From: JAGPUQ01 sp036961295
GTDB lineage: Bacteria > Pseudomonadota > Gammaproteobacteria > Pseudomonadales > Porticoccaceae
Reading direction: 5' to 3'
NCBI GenBank assembly: GCA_036961295.1
Contig: JBALVX010000002.1
Coordinates: 372,001 to 436,000 of the forward strand
Length of the DNA stretch: 64,000 bases
The notes beneath the pieces were generated by a model. It did not search any database, was not told where the DNA came from, and worked only from the letters and a program-made list of their open reading frames with translations. A program made the position numbers and the translations under genes. The stretch's first letter is position 1; every line of letters begins with the position of its first letter. Below, in pieces: positions 28,154 to 36,997 of the stretch.

Positions 28154-29737
28154 TTACTGACTAAGCAGGTATTCTTCATAAGTACCGGAGAAGTCGATTA
28201 GCTGTTGATCTTTTATTTCAATAATACGCGTTGCCAACGATGAGACAAACTCCCGGTCGTGGCTGACAAAAATCAAAGTACCGTCGTAATTTTCCAAAGC
28301 CAGGTTTAGCGCTTCAATCGCCTCCATATCCAGATGGTTGGTCGGCTCGTCCATCAGCAGCACATTGGTATCCATCATCATCAGTTTGCCAAACAACAGG
28401 CGATTTTTCTCCCCACCAGAACAGACACTAGCCTGCTTTTTAAAATCGTCGGTAGAAAACAATAAACGCCCCAACATGGCACGGACAATTTGGTCGTCGT
28501 GACTGGGTTTGCGCCACTGACTCATCCAGTCAAATAAATTTAGCTTACCTTCAAATTCCGCCGTACTATCCTGCGGGCAATAACCCAGCATGGCATTTTC
28601 AGCCCATTTTATAACGCCGCCGTTAACACTTAGCTGATCCATCAAACAACGCAGCAAGGTGGTTTTACCGACGCCATTTTCGCCAATAACAGCCACTCGC
28701 GCACCCGCCTCTAATGACAGACTGCCGTTTTTAAACAGCGTCTCGCCATCAAAACCATGCTCCAGGTTCTTCAGAGTTACCGCCTGACGATACAATTTTT
28801 TTGCCTGCTTAAAACGCACATAAGGACTGACCCGACTTGAGGGCTTGATGTCCGCCAGACTTATTTTTTCTAAGCGCTTGGCACGTGAGGTCGCCTGCTT
28901 AGCTTTTGAGGCGTTCGCCGAGAAACGACTGACAAACTGTTGAAGTTCGGCGATTTCAGTTTCTTTTTTGGCATTTTCTGAATGCAGAAGTTCGCGCGCC
29001 TGTGTTGAGGCCGTCATAAAATCATCGTAATTGCCGGGGTATAAGCGCAACTCGCCGTAGTCGATATCGGCCATATGCGTACACACCGCATTGAGAAAAT
29101 GCCGATCGTGGGAAACAATAATCATGGTGCTTTTGGATTCGTTAAGCAGCGTTTCGAGCCAACGGATGGTATTTATATCCAGGTTGTTGGTTGGCTCGTC
29201 CAGCAATAAAATATCGGGTTCCGAAAACAGTGCCTGAGCCAGCAACACTCGCAACTTCCAGCCAGGAGATACCTGGCTCATCAGCCCGTAATGTAACTCT
29301 TCGGTGATCCCGGCTCCCAGCAGTGTTTCCCCGGCACGGCTTTCCGCACTGTAGCCGTCCAGCTCGGCGTATTGAGCTTCCAGGTCAGCCACTTTCATGC
29401 CATCTTCGTCCGACATCTCCGGCAAAGCATAGATACGATCCCGCTCCTGCTTGACGGCCCACAGTTCCTCGTGCCCCATAATCACCGTGTCAATAACGCT
29501 GAAATCTTCAAAAGCAAACTGGTTCTGGCTCAGCTTACCGACACGCTGATTCGGACTGAGAGCCACATTTCCAGAAGTCGGCGTCAAACTGCCATCCAAT
29601 ATCTTCATGAAAGTGGACTTGCCACAGCCATTGGCGCCAATCAGGCCGTAGCGATTGCCGTTACCAAATTTGGCCGAGATATTTTCAAACAATGGCTTAG
29701 CGCCAAACTGCATGGTGATGTTTGCGGTGGAGATCAA
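28154..29737 (-). CDS. ybiT: ABC-F family ATPase YbiT
   Basis: Soluble ATPase with two ABC domains and no membrane part. ABC-F proteins bind the ribosomal E site and modulate translation. The 527 residues match E. coli YbiT almost throughout: GLIGANGCGKSTFMKIL and VIGENGVGKTTLLRCL are the two Walker A motifs, and LLLDEPTNNLDINTI and LLMDEPTNHLDMEAI the Walker B motifs. The second domain's signature is CSGGEKNRL. The first domain's signature region reads SQVSPGWKLRVLLAQAL, the degenerate form usual for YbiT. The inter-domain linker (about 240-310) is basic and rich in Ala and Lys. Confidence 0.95.
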   Translation of the reverse strand: MISTANITMQFGAKPLFENISAKFGNGNRYGLIGANGCGKSTFMKILDGSLTPTSGNVALSPNQRVGKLSQNQFAFEDFSVIDTVIMGHEELWAVKQERDRIYALPEMSDEDGMKVADLEAQYAELDGYSAESRAGETLLGAGITEELHYGLMSQVSPGWKLRVLLAQALFSEPDILLLDEPTNNLDINTIRWLETLLNESKSTMIIVSHDRHFLNAVCTHMADIDYGELRLYPGNYDDFMTASTQARELLHSENAKKETEIAELQQFVSRFSANASKAKQATSRAKRLEKISLADIKPSSRVSPYVRFKQAKKLYRQAVTLKNLEHGFDGETLFKNGSLSLEAGARVAVIGENGVGKTTLLRCLMDQLSVNGGVIKWAENAMLGYCPQDSTAEFEGKLNLFDWMSQWRKPSHDDQIVRAMLGRLLFSTDDFKKQASVCSGGEKNRLLFGKLMMMDTNVLLMDEPTNHLDMEAIEALNLALENYDGTLIFVSHDREFVSSLATRIIEIKDQQLIDFSGTYEEYLLSQ

Positions 29738-29776
29738 AGGGATAGTCCTGGGTAGTAATGAACAGGCAGGTATAGC

Positions 29777-29810
29777 AGGTGGGCTAACAGGTCAGGTGGG
29801 CTAACAGGTA
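29777..29810. repeat. 17-base tandem repeat upstream of ybiT
   Basis: AGGTGGGCTAACAGGTC (29777-29793) and AGGTGGGCTAACAGGTA (29794-29810) are adjacent copies with one difference, 40 bases in front of the ybiT start. The surrounding stretch (CAGGTATAGCAGGT) is made of related pieces, suggesting repeated slippage. Confidence 0.85.
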
Positions 29811-29954
29811 TAGATGCGCTGCAAAACGGGGTGCGTACTATAGAGATTTGTGGCCGCGAGGTCGAATAAATTGTACAAAAAATCGACAAAATAGCTTTAA
29901 ACCAGGTCGATCTAAGCCGAGCTAGGCCGGTAATGGAAAGCTGTTGTCAGCTAT

Positions 29955-30515
29955 TTAGCGTTCTGAGCCAGGTGGCTGTAAAGGTAGCTGTAAGGGTAAC
30001 CAGGGCACCTCGCACTCTCCCAGGCGGGTGGCGACATAGGCCGAATCGTCATTGATGGTGATGGACAGCTCCATGGTGCGCTCTACCAGAGCGGCCAGGG
30101 CCTGAATGTTTTCCCACTGAAACTGATACACGGACGCCTTCAAACCATCGAATTTACCCTGGTTTTGCGTCCACCACGCATTCGACTTGGAGTTAAAACT
30201 ATAGACCTTAACGCTGCGCGCCAGCCGCGTAGCTTTTTTTATTCTATCGGCAGCCGGCTCGCCGACATCGAGCCACAAATCTAGCTGCCCATCCAGGGTA
30301 TGTACCCAAATATCGGGCGCATCAATCGCACTCAGCCCTTTGGTAAACACCAAATGCTCCTCGGCATTAATACAAAAGGCGAGCACACGCACCATCATCC
30401 GCTCCAGCGTTTCGGAGGGGTGCTGAGCCACAGTTAAACTGAGAGCCTCATAAACATTTCGATCGAGATCAGACAAGGCAATGTTTAATTTATAAATCGT
30501 TGGCTTTAGTGCCAC
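29955..30515 (-). CDS. yaeQ: YaeQ family protein
   Basis: A 186-residue PD-(D/E)xK-like fold protein of unsettled function, known in enterobacteria as a suppressor of rfaH loss. The family start ALKPTIYKLNIALSDLDRNVYEA, the FCINAEEHLVFTKGLSAIDAPDIWV region and the VYSFNSKSNAWWTQNQGKF segment are conserved. The C-terminus LPLQLPLQPPGSER contains a 12-base near-repeat (29971-29994), one of the gene-end duplications in this window. It stands alone between ybiT and the ferredoxin on the minus strand. Confidence 0.92.
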   Translation of the reverse strand: MALKPTIYKLNIALSDLDRNVYEALSLTVAQHPSETLERMMVRVLAFCINAEEHLVFTKGLSAIDAPDIWVHTLDGQLDLWLDVGEPAADRIKKATRLARSVKVYSFNSKSNAWWTQNQGKFDGLKASVYQFQWENIQALAALVERTMELSITINDDSAYVATRLGECEVPWLPLQLPLQPPGSER

Positions 30516-30590
30516 AAATGTTCCTTAATTTTTTTCGGTATAAAGTGATTTCTGCGCCGCGTTTTGGATCGTCTACTTACTTATCGGCCT

Positions 30591-30618
30591 ATTCCATTGG
30601 GGTCATTCCATTGGGGTC
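30591..30618. repeat. Perfect 14-base tandem duplication over the ferredoxin stop codon
   Basis: ATTCCATTGGGGTC occurs twice in a row (30591-30604, 30605-30618). Read on the minus strand, the first copy encountered encodes the end of the ferredoxin (TPME) and the junction creates its TGA stop. Without the duplication the same codons would end in TAG, so protein length is unchanged. Confidence 0.95.
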
Positions 30619-30917
30619 AGCGTCACTACTAAACCATCTACGTCGTCGGACACCTTAATTTGGCAACACAAGCGAGAGGTATGGGTAAGGCCGTGGGCGG
30701 TGTCGAGCAGGTCTTCCTCTTCCTCACTTAGCTCACCGAGTTTTTCAAACCACGCCTCATCGACAATCACGTGACAACTAGCGCAAGCCAGCGAACCACC
30801 GCAGGCCGCCAGCATAGGCAGATCGTGCTCCCGCGCTACTTCCATTACTGTGGAGCCAGGCGTGGCGTCGATGGAGACTTTTTCGCCATCCACTTTAATA
30901 AAATGAATCATGGTCAT
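30603..30917 (-). CDS. Adrenodoxin-type 2Fe-2S ferredoxin
   Basis: Small electron carrier of 104 residues. The 2Fe-2S ligands are C39, C45 and C48 (AACGGSLACASCH) and C85 in RLCCQI. The spacing CX5CX2C...C and the SEEEEDLLDTAHGLTHTSRL segment are typical of vertebrate/putidaredoxin-type rather than plant-type ferredoxins. It lies just upstream (37 bases) of a flavoprotein ferredoxin reductase gene on the same strand, its likely electron donor. No P450 gene is present in the window. Confidence 0.93.
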   Translation of the reverse strand: MTMIHFIKVDGEKVSIDATPGSTVMEVAREHDLPMLAACGGSLACASCHVIVDEAWFEKLGELSEEEEDLLDTAHGLTHTSRLCCQIKVSDDVDGLVVTLTPME

Positions 30918-30953
30918 AGTGATTTTTGTTCCTACACCGGGGACGGTGAATAT

Positions 30954-32111
30954 TTAATTTCCCGCCACCGGAATACCCGTCGTAGTGGAATGTTGAAAAT
31001 GTAAGGCCTTACCCGGATTCACCACACCATAGGCGGCATGTGCCGCTTGCGCCGCCTCGGCAAAACCAGTGAGAATCAATTTCAGCTTATGGGGGTAGGA
31101 AGCAATATCTCCAACTGCGTACACGCCTGCGAGCTTAGTCGCACAGGTAGTCGGATCAACCGGGATTCCACCGTTATGAACATCGAGACTCCAATCATTA
31201 ATCGGCCCTAATTTACTGGCCAAACCAAAAAACGCCAAGAGATGATCAGCTTCAATTCGGCGCTCTTCGCCATTCAGGTTTTTAACGATAACCTTTGTCA
31301 GAGTATCAATATCGGCATCGGTATCGGTATCGATCCCGCTATCCTTGTCGTTGTTGTTAATAACGGCCACACCTTCAAGACCCGATAATTGGTAGGGAAT
31401 CAGTAATTCGATTTTTCCAGCGTCCGCGAGACTGTGCATTTTTTTAACGCTATCGGGTGCCGCGCGAAAACGCTCGCGACGATGAATAACGTAAATTTTA
31501 TCCGCCACATCGGCCAAGGCTATCGCCCAGTCGACCGCGGAATCGCCACCACCAGCAATCACCACGCGCTGATCGCGAAACTGTTCGCGATCGCCCACCA
31601 TGTAATGGACGTGGCGACCTTCGTAACGCTCAATATGTTTCAAGGGCGGACGATTGGGACCAAAGGCGCCGGCACCCGCCGCGATAATAATAGCTTTACC
31701 ACGTAAACGTTTGCCTGCAGCGGTGAGCAAGTCCCAATACTCGCCCACCCTTTGAAGTTCGACAACTTGCTGATCGAGATGAAAGATCGGGGCGAAGGGC
31801 GCAATTTGTTGTTCCATTCGATCAATAAGTTCGACGGCATTTAATTCCGGTACAGCGGGGATGTCATAAATCGGTTTTTCTGGATAGAGCGCCGCACATT
31901 GACCACCCAGGGCCGGCAAGGCATCGACCACCTGGCAGGACATATTCAGCATCCCGCATTGGAAAACGCTAAATAGCCCCACTGGCCCAGCGCCAATAAT
32001 AACAACGTCGCTAATAGCCGTGTCACTAATAGCAGTGTCACTAATAGCAGTGTCGCTGGTGTGTATTTCATCACTGTCGTGAATTTTTGGCCCGCTCACC
32101 TTTTCATTCAC
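30954..32111 (-). CDS. Ferredoxin--NADP reductase, thioredoxin-reductase-like (FNR type 2)
   Basis: FAD- and NADP-binding flavoprotein, 385 residues, expected to exchange electrons between NADPH and ferredoxin. The FAD motif is VVIIGAGPVGLFSVFQ (about 35-50), the NAD(P) motif is VVIAGGGDSAVDWAIAL, and the C-terminal FAD motif is GVYAVGDIASYPHKLKLI. It lacks the CxxC redox pair of true thioredoxin reductase, which fits the bacterial/plastid-like FNR group. The N-terminus has a non-conserved 34-residue leader with repeated SDTAI units; a later start could apply, but no good alternative ATG precedes the FAD motif. Confidence 0.88.
   Translation of the reverse strand: MNEKVSGPKIHDSDEIHTSDTAISDTAISDTAISDVVIIGAGPVGLFSVFQCGMLNMSCQVVDALPALGGQCAALYPEKPIYDIPAVPELNAVELIDRMEQQIAPFAPIFHLDQQVVELQRVGEYWDLLTAAGKRLRGKAIIIAAGAGAFGPNRPPLKHIERYEGRHVHYMVGDREQFRDQRVVIAGGGDSAVDWAIALADVADKIYVIHRRERFRAAPDSVKKMHSLADAGKIELLIPYQLSGLEGVAVINNNDKDSGIDTDTDADIDTLTKVIVKNLNGEERRIEADHLLAFFGLASKLGPINDWSLDVHNGGIPVDPTTCATKLAGVYAVGDIASYPHKLKLILTGFAEAAQAAHAAYGVVNPGKALHFQHSTTTGIPVAGN
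32007..32051 (-). repeat. 15-base tandem repeat (x3) at the 5' end of the ferredoxin reductase gene
   Basis: Units GTCGCTAATAGCCGT, GTCACTAATAGCAGT and GTCACTAATAGCAGT lie end to end and encode three SDTAI-type pentapeptides just before the FAD-binding strand. Being in frame, the array can change length without breaking the gene. Confidence 0.92.
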
Positions 32112-32152
32112 TCTCTCATTAACGTAGGACTCTCATTCACAGGAATAGAGCC

Positions 32153-33010
32153 TTACTCGAACACAACGGTTTTATTACCATGCACTAGCACCCGATCTTC
32201 CAGATGGGATCGCAGTCCGCGCGCCAATACTATTTTTTCAATATCCTTACCCTTGCGCACCATGTCGTCGATGGTGTCGTGATGACTGATGCGGGTGATA
32301 TCCTGGTCGATAATCGGCCCGGCATCCAGATCTTCGGTAACGTAATGACAGGTCGCACCAATCAACTTAACCCCGCGCTCCGCGGCCTGATGATAGGGTC
32401 GCGCCCCCGAAAAGGCGGGTAAAAAACTGTGGTGAATATTAATGATTTTACCGGTGAATTGATCGCACAAAGTCGGCGGCAAAATTTGCATATAGCGGGC
32501 CAGCACAATGACATCCGGATTGATGTCCTGCAGTAAATCAGTGACTGCCTGGAAATGCTGCTCTTTACTGCCTTCTAAGGCCGGGATGTGATGGTAGGGC
32601 AGGTTGTGCCACTCCACGTAGTCCCGCAGGTCATCGTGGTTCGAAATCACTGCCGCGATATTGGCGGGCATTTCCCCGCTGCGCCAGCGATACAATAAAT
32701 CGGAAAGGCAGTGGGCCTGCTTGCTCACCATCAACACCACTTTTTTCGGTAGGCGCGTTTCCTCCACCTGCCACTGCATAGAGAATTGTGTGCCGATAGG
32801 CTCAAAGCGGCGGCGCAATTCTTCCAGCGAATACGGCAGTGAATCTGCAGCAATCACCTGCCGGGTAAAAAACCATTTGGTTTCCGGATCGCGAAAGTGA
32901 TTCGCCTCGGTGATCAATCCACCCTCGTCGGCAAAAAATGAACTCATCGCCGCAACAATGCCCACTGCATCGGGACATGCGACGGTTAAACGAAAACTAT
33001 GTTCCTTCAT
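32153..33010 (-). CDS. purU: Formyltetrahydrofolate deformylase
   Basis: Hydrolyses 10-formyltetrahydrofolate to formate and tetrahydrofolate, balancing one-carbon units. The 285 residues comprise an N-terminal ACT domain (FRLTVACPDAVGIVAAMSSFFADEGG, about 6-31) and a formyltransferase catalytic domain with ISNHDDLRDYVEWHNLPYHH, the motif IINIHHSFLPAFSGARPYHQA carrying the catalytic Asn-His region, and GATCHYVTEDLDAGPII. Glycine cleavage genes, which feed the same folate pool, are at 51258-52956 but not linked. Confidence 0.95.
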   Translation of the reverse strand: MKEHSFRLTVACPDAVGIVAAMSSFFADEGGLITEANHFRDPETKWFFTRQVIAADSLPYSLEELRRRFEPIGTQFSMQWQVEETRLPKKVVLMVSKQAHCLSDLLYRWRSGEMPANIAAVISNHDDLRDYVEWHNLPYHHIPALEGSKEQHFQAVTDLLQDINPDVIVLARYMQILPPTLCDQFTGKIINIHHSFLPAFSGARPYHQAAERGVKLIGATCHYVTEDLDAGPIIDQDITRISHHDTIDDMVRKGKDIEKIVLARGLRSHLEDRVLVHGNKTVVFE

Positions 33011-33249
33011 AAGGGTTCCTGCATAACTAAAGCCTACCTTGCTTAACTATTACCAAGTTTGGGCCTAATCGCTCAAACCAAATCGCTGACGGAGAGCAAA
33101 CCGCACAACTAAGGCTATTGTACAGGGCATTACGCCCAACGAAACCTTGGGAAAACCCAACACTGCCTCTGGATTCACCACTAGCCCTAAACTTGTATAA
33201 TATGACCTTTAATAGCCCCACAAGGCTCGTAACTCATAGGGCGCACCGA

Positions 33250-33732
33250 ATGAAATGGTCGATGGTTTGTTTGCTTATCAGCTTGTCGCTCGCCGGCGTA
33301 TTTGCCCATGGCGAAGTCTATAAATGGGTCGATGCCCAGGGCCGAACTCACTACGGCGACGCACCACCTGCCAGCGCTAAAGCCGAAGATATTAGCGACA
33401 CAATCATCATTAACTCGTTTCAAGGCACGGAGGTCACGGCTAACGAATTTTTCGATGCCGTAGAAGAGACGCGCGCGGAAGAAGCCCGGAATCGACCCAA
33501 GCGCGTGGTGATGTACAGCACGGTCTGGTGTGGAGTATGTAAAAAAGCTAAACGTTATTTTCAAAAAAACCGCATTGCCTTTAAGGAATACGATGTGGAG
33601 AAGTCAGCAAAGGGCAAAAAAGATTACGCGAAAATGCAGGGCCGTGGCGTGCCCATTATTTTAGTAGGCAAAACTCGGATGAACGGCTTCAGCGCTCAGC
33701 GCTTCGAACAAATGTATCGAGGACCACGGTAA
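33250..33732 (+). CDS. Secreted DUF4124/glutaredoxin-domain protein
   Basis: A 160-residue exported protein. The frame is open from 33118, but the ATG at 33250 begins a proper signal peptide (MKWSMVCLLISLSLAGVFAHG), so that start is chosen. A DUF4124 module follows (EVYKWVDAQGRTHYGDAPP, about 22-40), then a glutaredoxin-like domain (RVVMYSTVWCGVCKKAKRYF, about 83-102) with a CxxC pair, WCGVC, and a cis-Pro loop RGVPIILVGKTRMNGFS. It probably acts on thiols or disulfides in the periplasm. This domain pair is common in gammaproteobacteria. Confidence 0.88.
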   Translation: MKWSMVCLLISLSLAGVFAHGEVYKWVDAQGRTHYGDAPPASAKAEDISDTIIINSFQGTEVTANEFFDAVEETRAEEARNRPKRVVMYSTVWCGVCKKAKRYFQKNRIAFKEYDVEKSAKGKKDYAKMQGRGVPIILVGKTRMNGFSAQRFEQMYRGPR

Positions 33733-33751
33733 TTAATCCCAATTGAAGCTT

Positions 33752-33784
33752 AGCTAAGCTCCAGCTAAACCCTAGCTAAACCCT
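33752..33784. repeat. 11-base repeat (x3) over the nitroreductase stop codon
   Basis: AGCTAAGCTCC, AGCTAAACCCT and AGCTAAACCCT are consecutive. The minus-strand stop (TAG, 33772-33774) of the nitroreductase falls at the junction of units two and three. The array lies in a 39-base gap between two convergent genes. Confidence 0.85.
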
Positions 33785-34452
33785 AGAAATTCAGTAAAAC
33801 CGTCAACCTCTTCCCGCCCCATATCGAGATGGTTCGCCGGACTGTCCGGGTCAATTTTCCCCAGGGCCATACCGTTGTACACCAAATAGTCTTCCGGTAT
33901 ATCTAGCACTTCGTGAACTGCTGGACTCACGTCCTGCCAAAAACCCTGCGCGCAGGTATGCAGATCGAACTGCCGAGCTGCCAACATCACATTGCCCATA
34001 AAAATACCTAAGTCTCCGAGCTGGCCCGGCAGCAGGCTTTTATGCAAACTAAAAATTAACCCGACTGGCGCATCAAAAAAATAGAAATTGCGCATCAGCT
34101 GAGCTTGTCTCGCTGCTTTGTCCTTACGATCAATACCCAGAGCTTCGTAAAGCCGCATCCCGCATTGAAAGCGCCGGGTTTTGTAGGGCTGAACAAACTC
34201 GCGAGGATGAATGGGGTTGCCCTGCGCGCCAGCACCAATCGGATTTTCCTCCGCATAGGCGATAGCCCGCTCAATCAGTATAGTCCGTGCTTCGCCAGTC
34301 ACCACATGGACTTTCCAGGGCTGGATATTACTCCCCGAGGGACACTGCCGCGCGAGATCGAGAATGCTATAAACCGTTTGTCGATCCACCGGAGTATCAA
34401 TAAAAGCGCGCGCGGAGAAGCGGCTGGCCATTGCCTCAGTTAATTTCATCAA
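33772..34452 (-). CDS. Nitroreductase family protein
   Basis: FMN-dependent NAD(P)H oxidoreductase of 226 residues. The family N-terminus MASRFSARAFIDTPVDRQTVYSIL, CPSGSNIQPWKVHVVTG for FMN binding, DLGIFMGNVMLAARQFDLHTCAQGFW and the C-terminal GMALGKIDPDSPANHL are all conserved. The physiological substrate cannot be named. Either of two adjacent ATGs (34452 or 34449) could be the start. The 3' end carries the 11-base repeats. Confidence 0.9.
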   Translation of the reverse strand: MMKLTEAMASRFSARAFIDTPVDRQTVYSILDLARQCPSGSNIQPWKVHVVTGEARTILIERAIAYAEENPIGAGAQGNPIHPREFVQPYKTRRFQCGMRLYEALGIDRKDKAARQAQLMRNFYFFDAPVGLIFSLHKSLLPGQLGDLGIFMGNVMLAARQFDLHTCAQGFWQDVSPAVHEVLDIPEDYLVYNGMALGKIDPDSPANHLDMGREEVDGFTEFLGFS

Positions 34453-34569
34453 TTTTAAACCTTGCGTGTTTTGTATTTGGTTTTGTATGCGATCGTGTAT
34501 TTGACTTAGCAGTTACCGAGAGAACAGCGGAATCATCGAATATTACTCGGCAAGTTAGATGGCTCTAGA

Positions 34570-35259
34570 CTAAGTAATTTTAGCAACAACAGGCTCTACA
34601 CTCCCATCTCGCGCCAACAATAATAAATCTGCCGGACGCAGTGCGAACAAACCATTGGTAACCACGCCAACGATATTGTTGATCTGCTCCTCCATTGTCC
34701 GCGCCGAACCAATGGGATAAAAGTCGTGGGCATCAATAATAATATTCCCGTTGTCGGTGATTACACCCTCCCGCCACACGGGCCTGGCACCCAGCTTCAA
34801 CAACTGTCGCCACACATAGCCACGCGCCATCGGAATCACTTCGACCGGCAAAGAAAAGCGTCCGAGATGATCAACCCATTTACTCCCATCAGCGATACAG
34901 ACAAATTCGCGGGCCACGGCGGCGATAATTTTTTCCCGAGTGAGCGCACCACCCCCACCTTTAATCATCTCCAGGCGAGGGTTAATTTCGTCGGCACCAT
35001 CGACATAAATGGCGACTTCGTCCACTTCATTGAGATCAAACACCTCAATGCCGTGTCCCCGTAACCGCTGGGCCGAGGCTTCAGAACTCGCCACCGTGCC
35101 ACCAATACGGTTTTTGCTGGCCGCCAGAGCGTCGATAAAGTAATTCACCGTGGAGCCGGTGCCAATGCCAACAATGGCATCGTAACTGGTCTTCGCCAGC
35201 ACATATTTTAATGCCGCCTCGGCGGAATCCTGCTTAAGTTGGTCCTGAGCTTGAGTCAT
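34570..35259 (-). CDS. rpiA: Ribose-5-phosphate isomerase A
   Basis: Interconverts ribose 5-phosphate and ribulose 5-phosphate in the pentose phosphate pathway. The 229 residues are close to the family norm. Visible elements are the phosphate-binding IVGIGTGSTVNYFIDAL (about 29-45), the catalytic region YVDGADEINPRLEMIKGGGGALTREKI (about 88-114, with the Asp and Lys) and the C-terminal TNGLFALRPADLLLLA. It is divergent from ilvA, the same rpiA-ilvA neighbour pair seen in Pseudomonas. Confidence 0.97.
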   Translation of the reverse strand: MTQAQDQLKQDSAEAALKYVLAKTSYDAIVGIGTGSTVNYFIDALAASKNRIGGTVASSEASAQRLRGHGIEVFDLNEVDEVAIYVDGADEINPRLEMIKGGGGALTREKIIAAVAREFVCIADGSKWVDHLGRFSLPVEVIPMARGYVWRQLLKLGARPVWREGVITDNGNIIIDAHDFYPIGSARTMEEQINNIVGVVTNGLFALRPADLLLLARDGSVEPVVAKIT

Positions 35260-35444
35260 CGCTACGCGTCACCTGATTATTTAATGGCCATTATACGAAA
35301 CCCTTACATTAACGGGCATTAAAATGTGGCCCATCGTCTGGCTATCCGGGCTATGAAAATTTACTATGGTGGTTTAGGCCTTAGCACAATAACAACTAGG
35401 GCATCTGAACCCAAAACGCCCAAGAACGACTATGCCAAACTCCT

Positions 35445-36956
35445 ATGCCTAAGAAATACGTTAAAAAAATACTCGATGCACGCATCTACGATCTGGTGGA
35501 AGAAACCCCCATCGATCACGCCGAACTGCTGTCTCGGCGCTTTGGTAATCAGGTGCTACTCAAGCGCGAGGACCTACAACCGGTATTCTCCTTTAAATTG
35601 CGCGGTGCCTACAACAAATTACTGCAGCTCTCCCAGGCACAGCGCGATAAAGGCGTGGTCGCCGCCTCTGCCGGGAATCACGCTCAGGGGCTCGCCATGG
35701 CGGCGGCAAAAATGGGTGTTAAAGCCATCATTGTGATGCCGCGCACCACCCCGCAAATCAAAGTGGACGCCGTGCGTAACCGTGGTGCCAAAGTAGTGCT
35801 GCAGGGCGACACCTACGACGAGGCCTCGGTACACGCCAATAAACTAGTGGCGGAAAAAGGCCTGACCTATATCCATCCCTTTGACGACCCCGATGTGATC
35901 GCCGGTCAGGGCACTGTCGCGGTTGAAATCCTGCGGCAGCACCCCGGCCAGCTCGATGCCATCTTTATTCCCGTCGGCGGCGGTGGCTTATGCGCAGGCA
36001 TGGCCGCGTATATCAAATACGTCCGTCCCGAGATCAAGATCTTTGCCGTCGAGTCAGAAGACGCCGCTTGTCTCGCCGCGGCGATGAATGCCGGTCGCCG
36101 GGTACGCCTGAAAGATGTGGGCCTGTTTGCCGACGGTACCGCCGTAGCGCAAATCGGCAAAGAAACCTTCCGCGTACTCAAGCAAACCATCGATGGTGTT
36201 ATCACCGTTTCCGTCGATGAAATCTGCGCCGCCATCAAAGATATATTTGACGACACCCGCTCCATTGCCGAACCCTCTGGCGCGCTATCCATCGCCGGTC
36301 TCAAAAAATACGTCGAGCTAAACGGCACACAGGGACAAACCCTGCTGGCCGTCAACAGCGGCGCCAATATCAATTTTGATCGGCTGCGCTATATTTCAGA
36401 GCGCACCGAAATTGGCGAAAAACGCGAAGCCGTTATCGCCGTCACCATTCCTGAACGCCCCGGCAGTTTTGGCAAGTTCTGCCGTGCCATGAGCCGACGC
36501 ATGGTGACCGAATTTAACTATCGCTATACCGATAAGGATGAAGCACATATTTTTGTCGGGCTGTCGATTAGCTCCGACCAGGATCGGAAAGACCTGATCG
36601 AGGATTTACAGAAAAAAGGTTACCCAGTAAGTGATATGACCGACAACGAAATGGCGAAATCACATATTCGCCATATGGTGGGCGGCCGCGCGCCGGAAAT
36701 TACCGACGAGGTGGCCTATCGCTTTGAATTTCCCGAACGCCCCGGCGCGCTCGGCAACTTCCTCAGCAAACTCGGTGGCCGCTGGAATATTTCCATGTTC
36801 CACTACCGCAACCACGGCGCTGCCTACGGTCGGATTTTGGTTGGCTTACAGGTACCAACAAAGGAACGCAAGGAAATTCCTAAATTTCTCGACGAGCTGA
36901 ATTATCCTTACCAGGAAGAAACCGACAACGAGGCTTATCGTTTTTTTCTGAGCTGA
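35445..36956 (+). CDS. ilvA: Threonine ammonia-lyase, biosynthetic
   Basis: PLP enzyme converting threonine to 2-oxobutyrate and ammonia, the first step of isoleucine synthesis. The 503 residues contain the PLP lysine in FSFKLRGAYNKL (about 49-60), the phosphate loop VGGGGLCAG and a catalytic domain to about 320, then two ACT-like regulatory domains beginning ERPGSFGKFCRAM (about 338) and ERPGALGNFLSKLGG (about 432), which bind isoleucine and valine. An ATG at 35432 just upstream is a decoy that stops after six codons. Its last 200 bases are repeated downstream at 37886-38084. Confidence 0.97.
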   Translation: MPKKYVKKILDARIYDLVEETPIDHAELLSRRFGNQVLLKREDLQPVFSFKLRGAYNKLLQLSQAQRDKGVVAASAGNHAQGLAMAAAKMGVKAIIVMPRTTPQIKVDAVRNRGAKVVLQGDTYDEASVHANKLVAEKGLTYIHPFDDPDVIAGQGTVAVEILRQHPGQLDAIFIPVGGGGLCAGMAAYIKYVRPEIKIFAVESEDAACLAAAMNAGRRVRLKDVGLFADGTAVAQIGKETFRVLKQTIDGVITVSVDEICAAIKDIFDDTRSIAEPSGALSIAGLKKYVELNGTQGQTLLAVNSGANINFDRLRYISERTEIGEKREAVIAVTIPERPGSFGKFCRAMSRRMVTEFNYRYTDKDEAHIFVGLSISSDQDRKDLIEDLQKKGYPVSDMTDNEMAKSHIRHMVGGRAPEITDEVAYRFEFPERPGALGNFLSKLGGRWNISMFHYRNHGAAYGRILVGLQVPTKERKEIPKFLDELNYPYQEETDNEAYRFFLS

Positions 36957-36997
36957 CTTCACCTTGACAAAATTTTATAACTTCAATGGCGAACTTT

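Noticed and set aside
28099..28180. CCTGCTT...AAGCAGG inverted repeat as an frmA/ybiT terminator
   Set aside because: The arms are about 60 bases apart, one arm lies in ybiT coding sequence, and no T-run follows.
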